Assembly (NCBI RefSeq): GCF_900116605.1 | Contig: NZ_FPBC01000006.1 | Span: 248,001-312,000, forward strand | Reading direction: 5' to 3' | DNA: 64,000 nt | Source of the DNA: Pseudomonas marincola | GTDB taxonomy: Bacteria; Pseudomonadota; Gammaproteobacteria; Pseudomonadales; Pseudomonadaceae | Shown here: piece by piece, positions 29,976-39,860 of the stretch | Numbering within the stretch: the first letter of the stretch is position 1 | Layout of the letters: every line of letters starts with the position of its first letter | Position numbers and translations under genes: made by a program | The notes under the pieces: generated by a model | What the model was told of the DNA's origin: nothing | Database searches by the model: none | What the model saw: only the letters and a program-made list of their open reading frames with translations

Positions 29976-31106
29976 TCAGCCGTGCTCGACCGGATAGAGC
30001 AACTCTTCGCGATAGCCGGCCCAGACTTTGACCACATCCGGGAATGCCTCATCCAGCGCGATGTCGCCGCTATCGACCAGCAAAGCACGGCCCTGCAACG
30101 TCGCAAGCTTACGTTTGGTGGCAACCACGCGCAGATTATCCAGGCCAATCGCGCGTACTACTCGCGGGCTCAGTTGCTGATTGCCGCGCCCGAGAATATG
30201 CCCTTGCCCGCCAATCGCGGTCACCAGCAAGCGCGCCGGGTGCTCGGCGATCAGCTCATACAACTGCATCTCGTTCACGTCTGCCGCCAGCACTGCGCCG
30301 TTCTCGATAACATCCACGCCAAGCAGCGTGGTGTTCAGGCCAAGATTACCCGCCAGCCCGTGCAAGGTAGAGCCGGGGCCGAATACATAACGCACATCCG
30401 TCTCCCAGGTATCTTCCAGCCAAGCGGCCAAATCACTCAGCACCAGTTCTTCAGACTCGACGCCACCCTGCTTGACCTGCTGCACAAAGCCGCCCTCTTC
30501 CGGCACGGTCAGCTCGCCATACCAGCGTGCAGCCACTTTGCCGCCGCGCAACGCCGTCTCGTCGATATCGCGCACCTCGCCTCTGGCCAGGCGCACCAAA
30601 CCGCCCTCGACCAAACGCCGGGTCAGCTCGCCGGCGGCGCGTGGGCTGATCGCATACACGCCGGACTGAATCTTCACCCCTGCCGGAATTCCCAGCACCG
30701 GCTGGCCCTCGCGAGCAGCGGCAGAAACGTCGCGGGCGGTGCCATCGCCTCCGGCGAACAAAATCAGCGCAACGTTGGCGTCCTGCAGCAACTCAACGGC
30801 TTTGCGGGTATCGTCAGCGGTTGTCAGCGCGTGCACAGCGTTAGCATCCAGCCCTGCAGGCAGGCGGTAAGAAAAACCCATTTCAGCGAGCAGGTCAGCG
30901 CCCATCGCCCCCGGATACGTCACGAACTGCAGCCGGTCGCGCAGCTCAAGCAAACATTCCAGTGCAACACGGGTGCGCAGCGCCGCTTTGGGCTCAATAC
31001 CGAGCGCCAGCGCCTCGTCGGCCATGCCATCACTGCCCTTGAAGCCAGCAGGCCCGCCGAGCCCGGCCAACGGATTAATAATCAAGCCAATGTGAAATAC
31101 CGCCAT
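29976..31106 (-). CDS. ATP-NAD kinase-like family protein
   Basis: A 376-aa protein with a diacylglycerol/NAD-kinase fold. It shows the nucleotide motif FAGGDGTARDV and an N-terminal MAVFHIGLIINPLAGLGGPAG. Members are annotated 'ATP-NAD kinase' or linked to acetoin catabolism (AcoX), but it is not the housekeeping NadK. No acetoin genes are nearby, so the reaction remains open. It is divergent from the small gene at 31231. Confidence 0.85.
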   Translation of the reverse strand: MAVFHIGLIINPLAGLGGPAGFKGSDGMADEALALGIEPKAALRTRVALECLLELRDRLQFVTYPGAMGADLLAEMGFSYRLPAGLDANAVHALTTADDTRKAVELLQDANVALILFAGGDGTARDVSAAAREGQPVLGIPAGVKIQSGVYAISPRAAGELTRRLVEGGLVRLARGEVRDIDETALRGGKVAARWYGELTVPEEGGFVQQVKQGGVESEELVLSDLAAWLEDTWETDVRYVFGPGSTLHGLAGNLGLNTTLLGVDVIENGAVLAADVNEMQLYELIAEHPARLLVTAIGGQGHILGRGNQQLSPRVVRAIGLDNLRVVATKRKLATLQGRALLVDSGDIALDEAFPDVVKVWAGYREELLYPVEHG

Positions 31107-31230
31107 AAATTCCTCGTTTGGCTACGCTTGAATGGTCTTTTCAAAACCGGTAATTTTTTGGCACAGTAACTACACCGCAATAGCGCACCAGCACTATTGC
31201 CAGCTACCCCCTCTAATCAGGAGACAACTG

Positions 31231-31407
31231 ATGAACACCAGCAAAGACGGCGCACAATCTTCGGACACTGCCAGCGCTGACCAGCCGGTGGGTGGTGCGA
31301 TAATCGATGACGAAGGCCACGAAGTACCGATCACCGAAGAAATGATCCAGCAGGCCTGCGAAAAACTCGAAGTGAGCCGCACCGGCGCCACTGAAAAACA
31401 CGACTGA
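31231..31407 (+). CDS. Small conserved-looking acidic protein
   Basis: A 58-aa acidic soluble protein (MNTSKDGAQSSDTAS...). The second half, GGAIIDDEGHEVPITEEMIQQACEKLE, looks like a short helical motif. The start is ATG 31231 with TCAGGAGACA upstream; a longer frame exists but has no SD. I recognise no domain. A strong hairpin follows, consistent with a real transcript. Confidence 0.65.
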   Translation: MNTSKDGAQSSDTASADQPVGGAIIDDEGHEVPITEEMIQQACEKLEVSRTGATEKHD

Positions 31408-31412
31408 CACGC

Positions 31413-31441
31413 AAGCAGGCTCATTGTGCCTGAGCCTGCTT
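31413..31441. terminator. Hairpin between the small gene and pdxB
   Basis: Perfect 11-bp stem AAGCAGGCTCA/TGAGCCTGCTT with a 7-nt loop, six bases after the small gene's stop codon and between two convergent genes. There is no T-run. Confidence 0.6.
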
Positions 31442-31506
31442 AGCATGCTGCAACCCGATCAGCAGTCTGTCAGGCCCATACTGCGCCGACATTTGGTAAC
31501 GGTGCA

Positions 31507-32649
31507 TCAGCGTAATTGCGCGCCCAGCGCGCGGACTTGCCGGATCAGTGCCGGCGCCTCGCCTTGCACGCGAACGCTTAAACCGTCTATTTCACGGCGC
31601 ACCGGATAGTGCTTGCGCAGCGCATCGAAGGCAGCCCGCCGCTGGCTTTCGTCGCCGCGAACACAGCGCCGGAAATCGGCATCGTCGCGGCGCGGGTCAT
31701 ACACTGCCCGGCAAATAGTTGCCAACGCCCAAGGCAGCTGCGCCTCGGCATTGAGGGTCAGTTCGGGCAACCATGATGGCGGCATCAGATCATCCAGCTG
31801 CACGGTCTCGGCCACTGCCAAATGCGCACACAAGGCCTGATAGATTTGCGCCGTGCCGCGCAATTTACCATCCAGGCTGTAGCCGGCAATATGCGGCGTG
31901 GCGATCTGGCACAAGTCGACCAGCGCTTGATCAGTCAGAGGCTCGCCTTCCCAAACGTCCAGCACTGCTTGCAAGTCGGGGCGCTGGCGCAAGGCGGCAA
32001 GTAACGCCTGATTATCGACAACCGGGCCACGACTGGCATTGATCAACCAAGAGCCCGGCCGCAATTGCGCCAAGCGTGCTGCATCGAGCAAGTGCCGAGT
32101 CGGGTATTCACCGACGGCGGTGATTGGCGTGTGCAGACTGATCACATCGCACTCGGCAAGAATCTGCTCGAGGCTGACAAAATCGCCGCCCTCTGCCGCT
32201 GCACGCGGCGGGTCACACACGAGAACCTGCCAGCCAAGATTGCGCAGCACCTCGACCAGACGGCCACCGACCTGGCCAGCACCGACCACGCCATACACTT
32301 TGCTCGCAAGGTCGGCGCCCTGCTGCTCCGCCAGCACCAGCAAACTGCCCAGCACATAATCGACCACGCCCCGGGCATTGCAGCCAGGCGCACTGGACCA
32401 GCCAATGCCAGCTTCGGCGAAATAGTCGAGATCAAGGTGATCGGTGCCAATGGTTGCAGTGCCGACAAACCTGACCTTGCTACCCGTGAGCAATGCCTTG
32501 TTTACGCGCGTCACTGAACGCACCAGCAAGACATCGGCATCGGCCACGTCAGCGGGTTTTATACCGCGCCCCGGCAACCGGGTAATCTGGCCGAAGCCTG
32601 AAAAAAACTCGTCAACCAGTGGAATATTCTCGTCTGCGACAATACGCAT
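31507..32649 (-). CDS. pdxB: 4-phosphoerythronate dehydrogenase (vitamin B6 synthesis)
   Basis: A 380-aa D-2-hydroxyacid dehydrogenase. It starts [20 protein letters not shown], has the NAD motif [12 protein letters not shown] and the catalytic [16 protein letters not shown] region, and carries the PdxB C-terminal dimerisation extension. It oxidises 4-phosphoerythronate in the deoxyxylulose-5-phosphate-dependent pyridoxal phosphate pathway. It is divergent from the MATE gene. Confidence 0.95.
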   Translation of the reverse strand: MRIVADENIPLVDEFFSGFGQITRLPGRGIKPADVADADVLLVRSVTRVNKALLTGSKVRFVGTATIGTDHLDLDYFAEAGIGWSSAPGCNARGVVDYVLGSLLVLAEQQGADLASKVYGVVGAGQVGGRLVEVLRNLGWQVLVCDPPRAAAEGGDFVSLEQILAECDVISLHTPITAVGEYPTRHLLDAARLAQLRPGSWLINASRGPVVDNQALLAALRQRPDLQAVLDVWEGEPLTDQALVDLCQIATPHIAGYSLDGKLRGTAQIYQALCAHLAVAETVQLDDLMPPSWLPELTLNAEAQLPWALATICRAVYDPRRDDADFRRCVRGDESQRRAAFDALRKHYPVRREIDGLSVRVQGEAPALIRQVRALGAQLR

Positions 32650-32825
32650 GATCCAACTCCCGATAAGCAGAGCGGCAGTTTACCAGTTGCAGCCAATGCT
32701 GCGAGCGCACGGGGCTGCCAATAGCCGCGCGGTTATTTCGCCAACACCTTTAAAAAGCCTGCTCCACACGCTTCCTGACCATGCGGTCAAAGCGTATACT
32801 TCGCGGTTTTTCCAGAGCAAATGCC

Positions 32826-34220
32826 ATGTCCGCAACACCCGCCAGCCAATCACGTTTTCAGCGCGCTCGCACCGAGCTGCGCGGACTGATGGTGCTTGCT
32901 ACGCCGATCATCATCGCGCAGCTTGCCAATACCGCGATGGGCTTCGTCGATACGGTCATGGCTGGTCGCGTTGGGCCGCGTGATCTGGCAGCGGTGGCGC
33001 TCGGCAACTCGATCTGGATTCCGGTTTTTTTGCTCATGACCGGCATTCTGCTGGCCACCACGCCCAAGGTCGCCCAGCGTTTTGGCGCGGGCGAACACGC
33101 CTCCATTGGCGCGCTGGTGCGTCAGGCGTTGTGGCTGGCATTGGTGGTGGGCGGTTGCGCCGCCATGTTGCTGTGGAACGCCGAAATCATCCTGCACAAG
33201 ATGAATGTCGAGCCCGATCTGATCGGTCCGGCCATGGGTTATTTGCGCGCTGTCGCCTGTGGTTTCCCGGCCGTTGCCTTGTACCACGTACTGCGCTGTT
33301 TCAGTGACGGCCTGGGGCTTACCCGGCCGAGCATGATCCTTGGCCTGTGCGGCTTGGTGTTGAATATCCCGCTCAACTACATCTTCATTTACGGCAAGTT
33401 CGGCCTTCCCGCGATGGGCGGCGTTGGTTGCGGCTGGGCAACCGGCCTGGTCATGGGCTTTATGCTGCTGGGCATGCTGACGTGGGTGAAAATCGCCAAG
33501 GCTTATCGCGACAGCCAATTATTCAGCCAATTCGACTGGCCGCAGTGGGCCGTGATTAAACGTCTGGTTTCGATTGGCCTGCCAATCGGCATTGCAGTAT
33601 TTGCCGAGTCGAGCATTTTCGCGGTGATTGCCCTGCTGATCGGCGGGTTGGGCTCCAAGGTGGTTGCCGGCCACCAGATCGCCCTGAACTTCAGCTCGAT
33701 TGTGTTCATGATCCCCTATTCGCTCGGCATGGCTGCCACCGTACGCGTCGGCCAGGCGCTGGGGCGCGGTCATCCCCGCGATGCGCGCTTTGCTGCGGGT
33801 GTAAGCATGGCCACCGCACTGGCATACGCGTGCCTTTCATGCACACTGATTTTGCTGTTTCGTGAGCCTATCGTCGGCATCTACACCGATAACGCCGAGG
33901 TTATTGCCTTGGCAGCGTCGCTGATCGTCTACGCCGCATTGTTCCAACTGTCAGACGCGGTGCAGGTCACTGCGGCCGGCGCGCTACGCGGCTACCAGGA
34001 CACCCGAGTGACCATGCTGCTCACTTTGTTCGCATACTGGGGCATCGGCCTGCCGATTGGCTACGCGCTGGGCCTGACTGACTGGCTGGGCGAGCCCAGC
34101 GGCCCACGTGGCCTCTGGCAAGGCCTTGTAGTTGGCCTTACCTGCGCGGCGATCATGCTCGGTTATCGGGTTTCGACCAGCGCCCGCAAGCGGATCAAGT
34201 CGTCTACTATTGGCGAATGA
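32826..34220 (+). CDS. MATE family efflux transporter (NorM/PmpM-like)
   Basis: A 464-aa inner-membrane protein with twelve predicted helices in two MatE halves. The first half begins VLATPIIIAQLANTAMGFVDTVMAG, the second VSIGLPIGIAVFAESSIFAV. NorM-type exporters expel cationic drugs in exchange for Na+ or H+. The start is ATG 32826 (MSATPASQSRF); the upstream extension is basic and lacks similarity. The stop overlaps the next start (ATGA), so a lipoprotein gene is translationally coupled. Confidence 0.88.
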   Translation: MSATPASQSRFQRARTELRGLMVLATPIIIAQLANTAMGFVDTVMAGRVGPRDLAAVALGNSIWIPVFLLMTGILLATTPKVAQRFGAGEHASIGALVRQALWLALVVGGCAAMLLWNAEIILHKMNVEPDLIGPAMGYLRAVACGFPAVALYHVLRCFSDGLGLTRPSMILGLCGLVLNIPLNYIFIYGKFGLPAMGGVGCGWATGLVMGFMLLGMLTWVKIAKAYRDSQLFSQFDWPQWAVIKRLVSIGLPIGIAVFAESSIFAVIALLIGGLGSKVVAGHQIALNFSSIVFMIPYSLGMAATVRVGQALGRGHPRDARFAAGVSMATALAYACLSCTLILLFREPIVGIYTDNAEVIALAASLIVYAALFQLSDAVQVTAAGALRGYQDTRVTMLLTLFAYWGIGLPIGYALGLTDWLGEPSGPRGLWQGLVVGLTCAAIMLGYRVSTSARKRIKSSTIGE

Positions 34221-35284
34221 TCGCCCGCAGCCTTGTCCTTCTTCTGCTGTTTACCCTCAGCGCCTGCCAGCCGGGTGATGATGGCCTGGCATTGCAGGCC
34301 GACTACCTCAAGCGCCTGAATGGCGCGCTGGACGGTGCTGGTGTCGAGCCCTTCGACAACAAGCGGCTGGCGCAATACCGCCTGCCTGCGCGACGCCTGC
34401 GCGTTAGTGAAATCAGCGATATCCGCATCAGCCTGCTCGACCTGTTGATTGATGTGCGCCGCTGCCCGGATTTGCAGCTGCTCATCAGTGAACGCAACAG
34501 CATTCTCGGTAAACAGATGCAGCCCAGCAGCCGCCTCGGTTATGAAGGCGATCTGCTGCGGGCGATAGACGCGTGCCGGGTGTACCTGCAAACCCAACCC
34601 GATCAGTCACTCAACCAGACGCTGGCAACCCTGCAAGCGCAAAAGCGCGATCAACTGTTGCAGGTGTTCTGGAATGCACTCAATGCCAGCCCAGAGTTCG
34701 AGCACAGCCTGCGCTTTAGCCAGCAGGCGTTGCCGGTAAGTGCCACACGTGAGAATCCGGCGGTGCAGGCATTGGCGCAACTGGCTCAAGTTGGCAGCCA
34801 GTTACCGCAGCAACTGCCACCGGCCACGGCCCAACTCGATCCGCTGTTTTTCACCTTGCAGGCCGACCAGCAAGCGCCGCAATTGATCACCAGCCTGCTC
34901 AGCCTGACCGACACGCTTGAACAGGCCAGCGCGCTGCTTGAGCAACGCTTGCGCAAACGGCCGCTGTGCCCGATTGGCAAGCCGACGCAGCGTACGCGGG
35001 TTATGCAGAATATTTTCGTTAAGTACTACGCAGGCAGCCTGCAACCGTATCTGGCTACGGTTAGCCAGCAAGGCACACAATGGAGTGAAACGCTGCTGCA
35101 ACTGGCGTCTGTCGAGCAGACTCCGCCTGCGCTGCACACTTACCTGCAACAACTGGCCGGAACTGAGGACTCGCTTTGGCAGGGGTTTCAGGCGGCCAAC
35201 AAACGCCATGTAAAGGCTTGGCAGGCGCTGTTGAAGTCGTGCGCAATGGCACCCGGCCAATCCGGCTGGACGGATCAGCCCTGA
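34217..35284 (+). CDS. DUF3080-type lipoprotein
   Basis: A 355-aa protein with a lipoprotein signal peptide (VLLLLFTLSAC, Cys17). The rest is mostly helical, beginning ALQADYLKRLNGALDGAGVEPF, with several Gln-rich helices. It fits the uncharacterised DUF3080 family found in gammaproteobacteria. The ATG overlaps the MATE stop codon by four bases, so the two are co-expressed. A role in the envelope is inferred from lipidation only. Confidence 0.8.
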   Translation: MIARSLVLLLLFTLSACQPGDDGLALQADYLKRLNGALDGAGVEPFDNKRLAQYRLPARRLRVSEISDIRISLLDLLIDVRRCPDLQLLISERNSILGKQMQPSSRLGYEGDLLRAIDACRVYLQTQPDQSLNQTLATLQAQKRDQLLQVFWNALNASPEFEHSLRFSQQALPVSATRENPAVQALAQLAQVGSQLPQQLPPATAQLDPLFFTLQADQQAPQLITSLLSLTDTLEQASALLEQRLRKRPLCPIGKPTQRTRVMQNIFVKYYAGSLQPYLATVSQQGTQWSETLLQLASVEQTPPALHTYLQQLAGTEDSLWQGFQAANKRHVKAWQALLKSCAMAPGQSGWTDQP

Positions 35285-35293
35285 GCGTTGGCT

Positions 35294-35545
35294 TCAGTCA
35301 GCCTTTTTGCGAATCCAGTACAGGTAAGAACCCGCCTCTTCAGCCTGATCAAGCAGCTCATGGCCAAGGAAGTTACAAAATTTGGGAATGTCGCGACGTG
35401 TCGAAGGATCAGTGGCGATCACCTTGAGCAAGCCGCCAGCTGGCAGATCGCGCACCTTGTTGTGCAACATCATCACCGGCTCGGGGCAATTGAGGCCACT
35501 GGCATCGAGCGTGGCATCGAGTGATGAGTCAGGGAAGTCAGGCAT
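35294..35545 (-). CDS. tusA: TusA-family sulfurtransferase
   Basis: An 83-aa protein. The active-site Cys is in [14 protein letters not shown], and the C terminus reads [12 protein letters not shown]. TusA relays persulfide sulfur for tRNA 2-thiouridine synthesis and other thiolations. I use the start at 35545 ([17 protein letters not shown]); a 37-residue upstream extension is basic and Cys-rich without similarity. It lies downstream of rlmM on the same strand. Confidence 0.92.
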   Translation of the reverse strand: MPDFPDSSLDATLDASGLNCPEPVMMLHNKVRDLPAGGLLKVIATDPSTRRDIPKFCNFLGHELLDQAEEAGSYLYWIRKKAD

Positions 35546-35674
35546 AAACAACTCCAGGCAATCGGTCGCGCGGCAGATTCGCGCGCAGTCGAGTAAGGCG
35601 GTATTGATCGCTGCGCGCCTGCTCAACCGCAGGCTGAAGCTGCACGGTTGATGCATTGGCGCGTAACGCTTGGC

Positions 35675-36748
35675 TCATTGTACTTTAGGTTTAGCGGTAC
35701 CCAGACGGCGCAAGTGACAGGTAACTTCTTCGCGGTCGTGGTAAAGCTGTTTGCAGGCAATCGAAGCTTTAACCCCACGCGCCGCCAGCCCTTCCTCAAT
35801 GCGCTCAAGCAGCCGTTTCACTTCGATGTAACGCTGCTTCATCGGCAACTTGAGATTAACCACCGCCTCTCGGCACAGGCCTTCACCGATCCAGGTTTCC
35901 AGCAATGCGGCGTTGCGTGCCGGCTTTTCGACGATGTCGCAGACCATCCAGTCGACCATCTGCTTGGGCTTCCAAGTGAAACCATCGACCATCAAGTGCT
36001 GAACCAAACCGGTGTCCATCAGGCTCTCTGCCATCGGGCCGTTATCAATCGCGGTGACCAGCATGCCGCGCTTGACCAGCTGATAGGTCCAACCGCCAGG
36101 TGCTGCGCCGAGGTCAACGCCGGTCATCTCATCAGACAGTCGCTCATCCCACTGCTCACGTGGAATAAAGGTGTGCCACGCCTCTTCCAGTTTTAGGGTG
36201 GAACGGCTCGGGGCCTCACGCGGAAATTTAAGGCGCGGAATACCCATCGGCCACAACGCCGAGTTATTCGCCTCAGCCAGCCCGGCAAACACTTCGCGGC
36301 CGCTCTTGAAGGTCAGCAGCAGGCGCGGCTTTTTCGGATCATCAACCAGGCGTCCGGATTTAATCAGGGCTTTGCGCAGCGGTGCTTCAAATTTTTTGCA
36401 GAAGTTCGAAAGCTCTTTGCCGTCATTGGTATCCAGCACTTCCAGCCACAGGCTGCCGCAGAGCGGAAAGTCGGCCAGATGCGCTTGCAACACGCTGATG
36501 CGATCCGTCTCGGGCAGCTCGACGAACACGCCACGCGCCCATTGGCGGGGAAATATCAGCTGTTTGAAGCGCACACCCTGCATCAACCGCTGCGCACCAT
36601 CTTCTTCGGTGCAGATGAACTCGGCGCAAGCTGTGCCCGGTTTGGCTTTGGCGTAGCCGGAAACTTCCAACAAGGCGGCGTGATCGGCGATCTCGGCGCA
36701 GACCTCATTCTCGAAACCGGGGCGGCAGTGCATTAACAACGTATTCAT
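35675..36748 (-). CDS. rlmM: 23S rRNA (cytidine2498-2'-O)-methyltransferase
   Basis: A 357-aa protein with an N-terminal THUMP-like region and a C-terminal Rossmann methyltransferase. SAM-binding GVDLGAAPGGWTYQLVKRG and the later DIVEKPARNAALLETWI and VVNLKLPMKQRY segments supply the Asp and Lys catalytic residues of the RlmE/RlmM group. It 2'-O-methylates C2498 in the peptidyl-transferase region of 23S rRNA. The start ATG follows GAGGAGAGTTTGA. Confidence 0.94.
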   Translation of the reverse strand: MNTLLMHCRPGFENEVCAEIADHAALLEVSGYAKAKPGTACAEFICTEEDGAQRLMQGVRFKQLIFPRQWARGVFVELPETDRISVLQAHLADFPLCGSLWLEVLDTNDGKELSNFCKKFEAPLRKALIKSGRLVDDPKKPRLLLTFKSGREVFAGLAEANNSALWPMGIPRLKFPREAPSRSTLKLEEAWHTFIPREQWDERLSDEMTGVDLGAAPGGWTYQLVKRGMLVTAIDNGPMAESLMDTGLVQHLMVDGFTWKPKQMVDWMVCDIVEKPARNAALLETWIGEGLCREAVVNLKLPMKQRYIEVKRLLERIEEGLAARGVKASIACKQLYHDREEVTCHLRRLGTAKPKVQ

Positions 36749-36967
36749 TCAAACTCTCCTCAAGGCGCGCATGATAGCGGAACTCGACCGCCGTGTCGGG
36801 AACCCTGAGGCCTAAAGCCGGTCAGCTGAATGGTAGGTTGTCTTTTACCCCAGCTACCCTAAAGTTTTATTGGAGTCATCGCCCAGCTTCAAACAGCCTG
36901 ATGAGCGGCCCCCAGAATGGCTGCCATGCCCCCATTTTTAAAAGTTTGGGCACACAAGGAGTCATGC

Positions 36968-39712
36968 ATGCAATCCGTGGACAGTTTGAAAAGCCGCCGC
37001 ACACTCACCGTCGGCGACAAAAAATATCAGTATTTCAGTTTGCCCGATGCGGCAAACGCACTGGGCAATATCGACAAGTTGCCCATGTCTCTCAAGGTTC
37101 TGCTCGAGAACCTGTTGCGCTGGGAAGACGGCAAGACCGTAACTCGCGACGATTTACAGGCGATGGCCAGCTGGCTCGACTCGCGCAGCTCCAACCGTGA
37201 AATCCAATACCGCCCCGCCCGCGTCCTGATGCAAGACTTCACCGGCGTTCCCGCCGTGGTCGATCTGGCTGCCATGCGTGATGCCATGAGCAAGGCCGGC
37301 GGCGACCCGCAGAAGATCAACCCATTATCACCTGTTGATCTGGTCATTGATCACTCGGTCATGGTCGACAAGTTCGCCAACAGCTCGGCCTTCGAGCAGA
37401 ACGTCGATATCGAGATGCAGCGCAACGGTGAGCGCTACGAATTCCTGCGCTGGGGCCAGCATGCGTTCGACAATTTCAGCGTAGTGCCGCCGGGCACGGG
37501 CATTTGCCATCAGGTAAACCTTGAATACCTCGGCCGCACGGTCTGGACCAAAGAACAGGACGGCGAAACCTACGCCTTCCCCGACACGCTGGTGGGCACC
37601 GACTCGCACACCACCATGATCAATGGCCTCGGCGTGCTGGGCTGGGGCGTCGGCGGCATCGAGGCAGAAGCCGCCATGCTCGGGCAGCCGGTGTCGATGC
37701 TGATTCCAGAAGTGGTCGGCTTTAAACTCACCGGCAAACTCAATGAAGGCATCACCGCCACCGACCTGGTGCTGACGGTCACCGAAATGCTGCGCAGCAA
37801 GGGTGTGGTTGGCAAGTTCGTCGAGTTCTACGGCGATGCACTGGAATCGCTGCCACTGGCGGACCGCGCCACAATCGCCAACATGGCGCCCGAGTATGGT
37901 GCGACCTGCGGCTTCTTCCCGGTCGATGACGTTACCCTTGAATACCTGCGCCTGTCCGGTCGCCCAAGCGAAACCGTGGCGCTGGTCGAGGCCTACTGCA
38001 AGGCGCAAGGCTTGTGGCGCGAGAACGGCTTGGAGCCGACATTCAGCGACAGCATGGCGCTCGACATGAGCACCGTTGAATCCAGCCTTGCCGGCCCCAA
38101 ACGCCCGCAAGACCGTGTCCCGCTGTCGCAAGTACACAGCGCGTTCAATCAATTCATGGACCTGCAAATCAAGCCTGCCGCCAAGGAAGAAGGCCGCATG
38201 CTCAGTGAAGGTGGCGGCGGCGCGGCAGTCGGCAGTGAAGCCATGACCGGCGGTGTCGACTACGAGCACGATGGTCACACGCATCATCTGAAAAATGGTG
38301 CGGTGGTCATTGCCGCTATCACCTCGTGCACCAACACCTCCAACCCGAGCGTGATGATGGCCGCAGGTCTGGTCGCCAAGAAAGCGGTGGAGAAAGGCCT
38401 GAAGCGCAAGCCGTGGGTCAAGAGTTCACTGGCACCCGGATCGAAAGTGGTGACCGAATACTTCAAGGCTGCCGGCCTCACCCAATACCTCGACCAACTT
38501 GGCTTCGATCTGGTCGGCTATGGCTGCACAACCTGTATCGGTAACTCCGGGCCTTTACCCGAAGCCATCGAGGCCGCCGTGCAGAAAGCCGACCTTACGG
38601 TTGCATCGGTGCTGTCCGGCAACCGCAACTTCGAAGGCCGCGTGCACCCGCTGGTGAAAACCAACTGGCTGGCCTCGCCGCCCCTGGTTGTCGCCTATGC
38701 GCTGGCAGGTAACGTGCGCATTAACATCGCCGAGGAATCTCTGGGCGACGACCGCGATGGCAATCCGGTCTACCTCAAGGATATCTGGCCGACCCAGAAA
38801 GAAATTGCCGAAGCCGTACTGAAAGTCGACACGGCGATGTTCCACAAGGAATACGGCGAAGTGTTTGCCGGCGACGAGCAATGGCAAGCGATCAAGGTTA
38901 CAGAGTCGGACACTTATGTGTGGCGCGATGACTCGACCTACATTCAGCACCCGCCGTTCTTCGAGCACATCAATGAGCCAGCACCGCCGGTAGGTGACAT
39001 CAAAGAGGCGCGCATCCTCGCCCTGCTGGGTGATTCGGTCACCACCGACCACATCTCCCCAGCCGGTAACATCAAGACCGACAGCCCCGCCGGGCGCTAC
39101 CTGCGTGAGCAAGGCGTGGAACCGGTGGACTTCAACTCTTACGGCTCACGCCGCGGCAACCATCAGGTGATGATGCGCGGCACCTTCGCCAATATTCGTA
39201 TCCGCAACGAGATGTTCGACGGCGAGGAAGGCGGCAACACCCTGCACTATCCGACCGGCGAAAAGCTCTCGATCTACGACGCGGCCATGCGCTATCAAGC
39301 GCAAAACACGCCGCTGGTTATCGTTGCCGGCAAGGAATACGGCACCGGCTCCTCCCGCGACTGGGCGGCAAAAGGCACTAACCTGCTTGGGGTCAAAGCG
39401 GTCATTGCTGAAAGCTTCGAGCGCATCCACCGCTCGAATCTGGTGGGCATGGGTGTTCTGCCGTTGCAGTTCAAAGCCCCCAATACCCGCAAGAGCCTGA
39501 ACCTGACGGGCGAGGAAACCCTCACCATCAGCGGCCTTGAAGGCACAGAACTAGAGCCGATGATGAACCTGATCGTCAACATCACCCATACCGACGGCAG
39601 CACCGAACGGATTGAAGTGCTGTGCCGGATCGATACGGTAAACGAGGTTGAATACTTCAAGGCTGGCGGGATTCTGCACTACGTTCTGCGTGAGCTGATA
39701 GCCGCTAAATAG
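36968..39712 (+). CDS. acnA: Aconitate hydratase A
   Basis: A 914-aa aconitase of the AcnA/IRP type. The 4Fe-4S ligands are Cys454 (SCTNTSNPS), Cys520 and Cys523 ([10 protein letters not shown]). It has the swivel domain with [11 protein letters not shown]. It interconverts citrate and isocitrate and is generally the stress-stable isozyme; its counterpart acnB is also in the window. The start is ATG 36968 after AAGGAGTC; an upstream 17-residue extension was rejected. It lies between rlmM (divergent) and aer, with a hairpin terminator after it. Confidence 0.96.
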   Translation: MQSVDSLKSRRTLTVGDKKYQYFSLPDAANALGNIDKLPMSLKVLLENLLRWEDGKTVTRDDLQAMASWLDSRSSNREIQYRPARVLMQDFTGVPAVVDLAAMRDAMSKAGGDPQKINPLSPVDLVIDHSVMVDKFANSSAFEQNVDIEMQRNGERYEFLRWGQHAFDNFSVVPPGTGICHQVNLEYLGRTVWTKEQDGETYAFPDTLVGTDSHTTMINGLGVLGWGVGGIEAEAAMLGQPVSMLIPEVVGFKLTGKLNEGITATDLVLTVTEMLRSKGVVGKFVEFYGDALESLPLADRATIANMAPEYGATCGFFPVDDVTLEYLRLSGRPSETVALVEAYCKAQGLWRENGLEPTFSDSMALDMSTVESSLAGPKRPQDRVPLSQVHSAFNQFMDLQIKPAAKEEGRMLSEGGGGAAVGSEAMTGGVDYEHDGHTHHLKNGAVVIAAITSCTNTSNPSVMMAAGLVAKKAVEKGLKRKPWVKSSLAPGSKVVTEYFKAAGLTQYLDQLGFDLVGYGCTTCIGNSGPLPEAIEAAVQKADLTVASVLSGNRNFEGRVHPLVKTNWLASPPLVVAYALAGNVRINIAEESLGDDRDGNPVYLKDIWPTQKEIAEAVLKVDTAMFHKEYGEVFAGDEQWQAIKVTESDTYVWRDDSTYIQHPPFFEHINEPAPPVGDIKEARILALLGDSVTTDHISPAGNIKTDSPAGRYLREQGVEPVDFNSYGSRRGNHQVMMRGTFANIRIRNEMFDGEEGGNTLHYPTGEKLSIYDAAMRYQAQNTPLVIVAGKEYGTGSSRDWAAKGTNLLGVKAVIAESFERIHRSNLVGMGVLPLQFKAPNTRKSLNLTGEETLTISGLEGTELEPMMNLIVNITHTDGSTERIEVLCRIDTVNEVEYFKAGGILHYVLRELIAAK

Positions 39713-39720
39713 AGGTCTGC

Positions 39721-39755
39721 GTGGGTACTTGAGGCATTCAAGTACCCACTTTCTC
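39721..39755 (+). terminator. Terminator after acnA
   Basis: Perfect 12-bp stem GTGGGTACTTGA/TCAAGTACCCAC with a 5-nt loop, followed by a T-rich TTTCTCT. It begins 9 bases after the acnA stop. Confidence 0.8.
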
Positions 39756-39764
39756 TGGTATTTA

Positions 39765-39778
39765 TTGATCCAGATCAA
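39765..39778. promoter_or_regulatory. ANR/FNR box upstream of aer
   Basis: TTGATCCAGATCAA matches the TTGAT-N4-ATCAA consensus perfectly and lies 83-96 bases before the aer start. ANR is the oxygen-sensing regulator of pseudomonads and is known to control aer in P. aeruginosa. If it acts as a class II activator the transcript would start near 39813; I see no good -10 there. Confidence 0.75.
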
Positions 39779-39860
39779 TAAACCCTGGTTTTTTGCCAAT
39801 CCCTTCTCAACTTTACTGCGCCTGGGCCGATGCATAAGCATTACCACCGGGACCATCACC

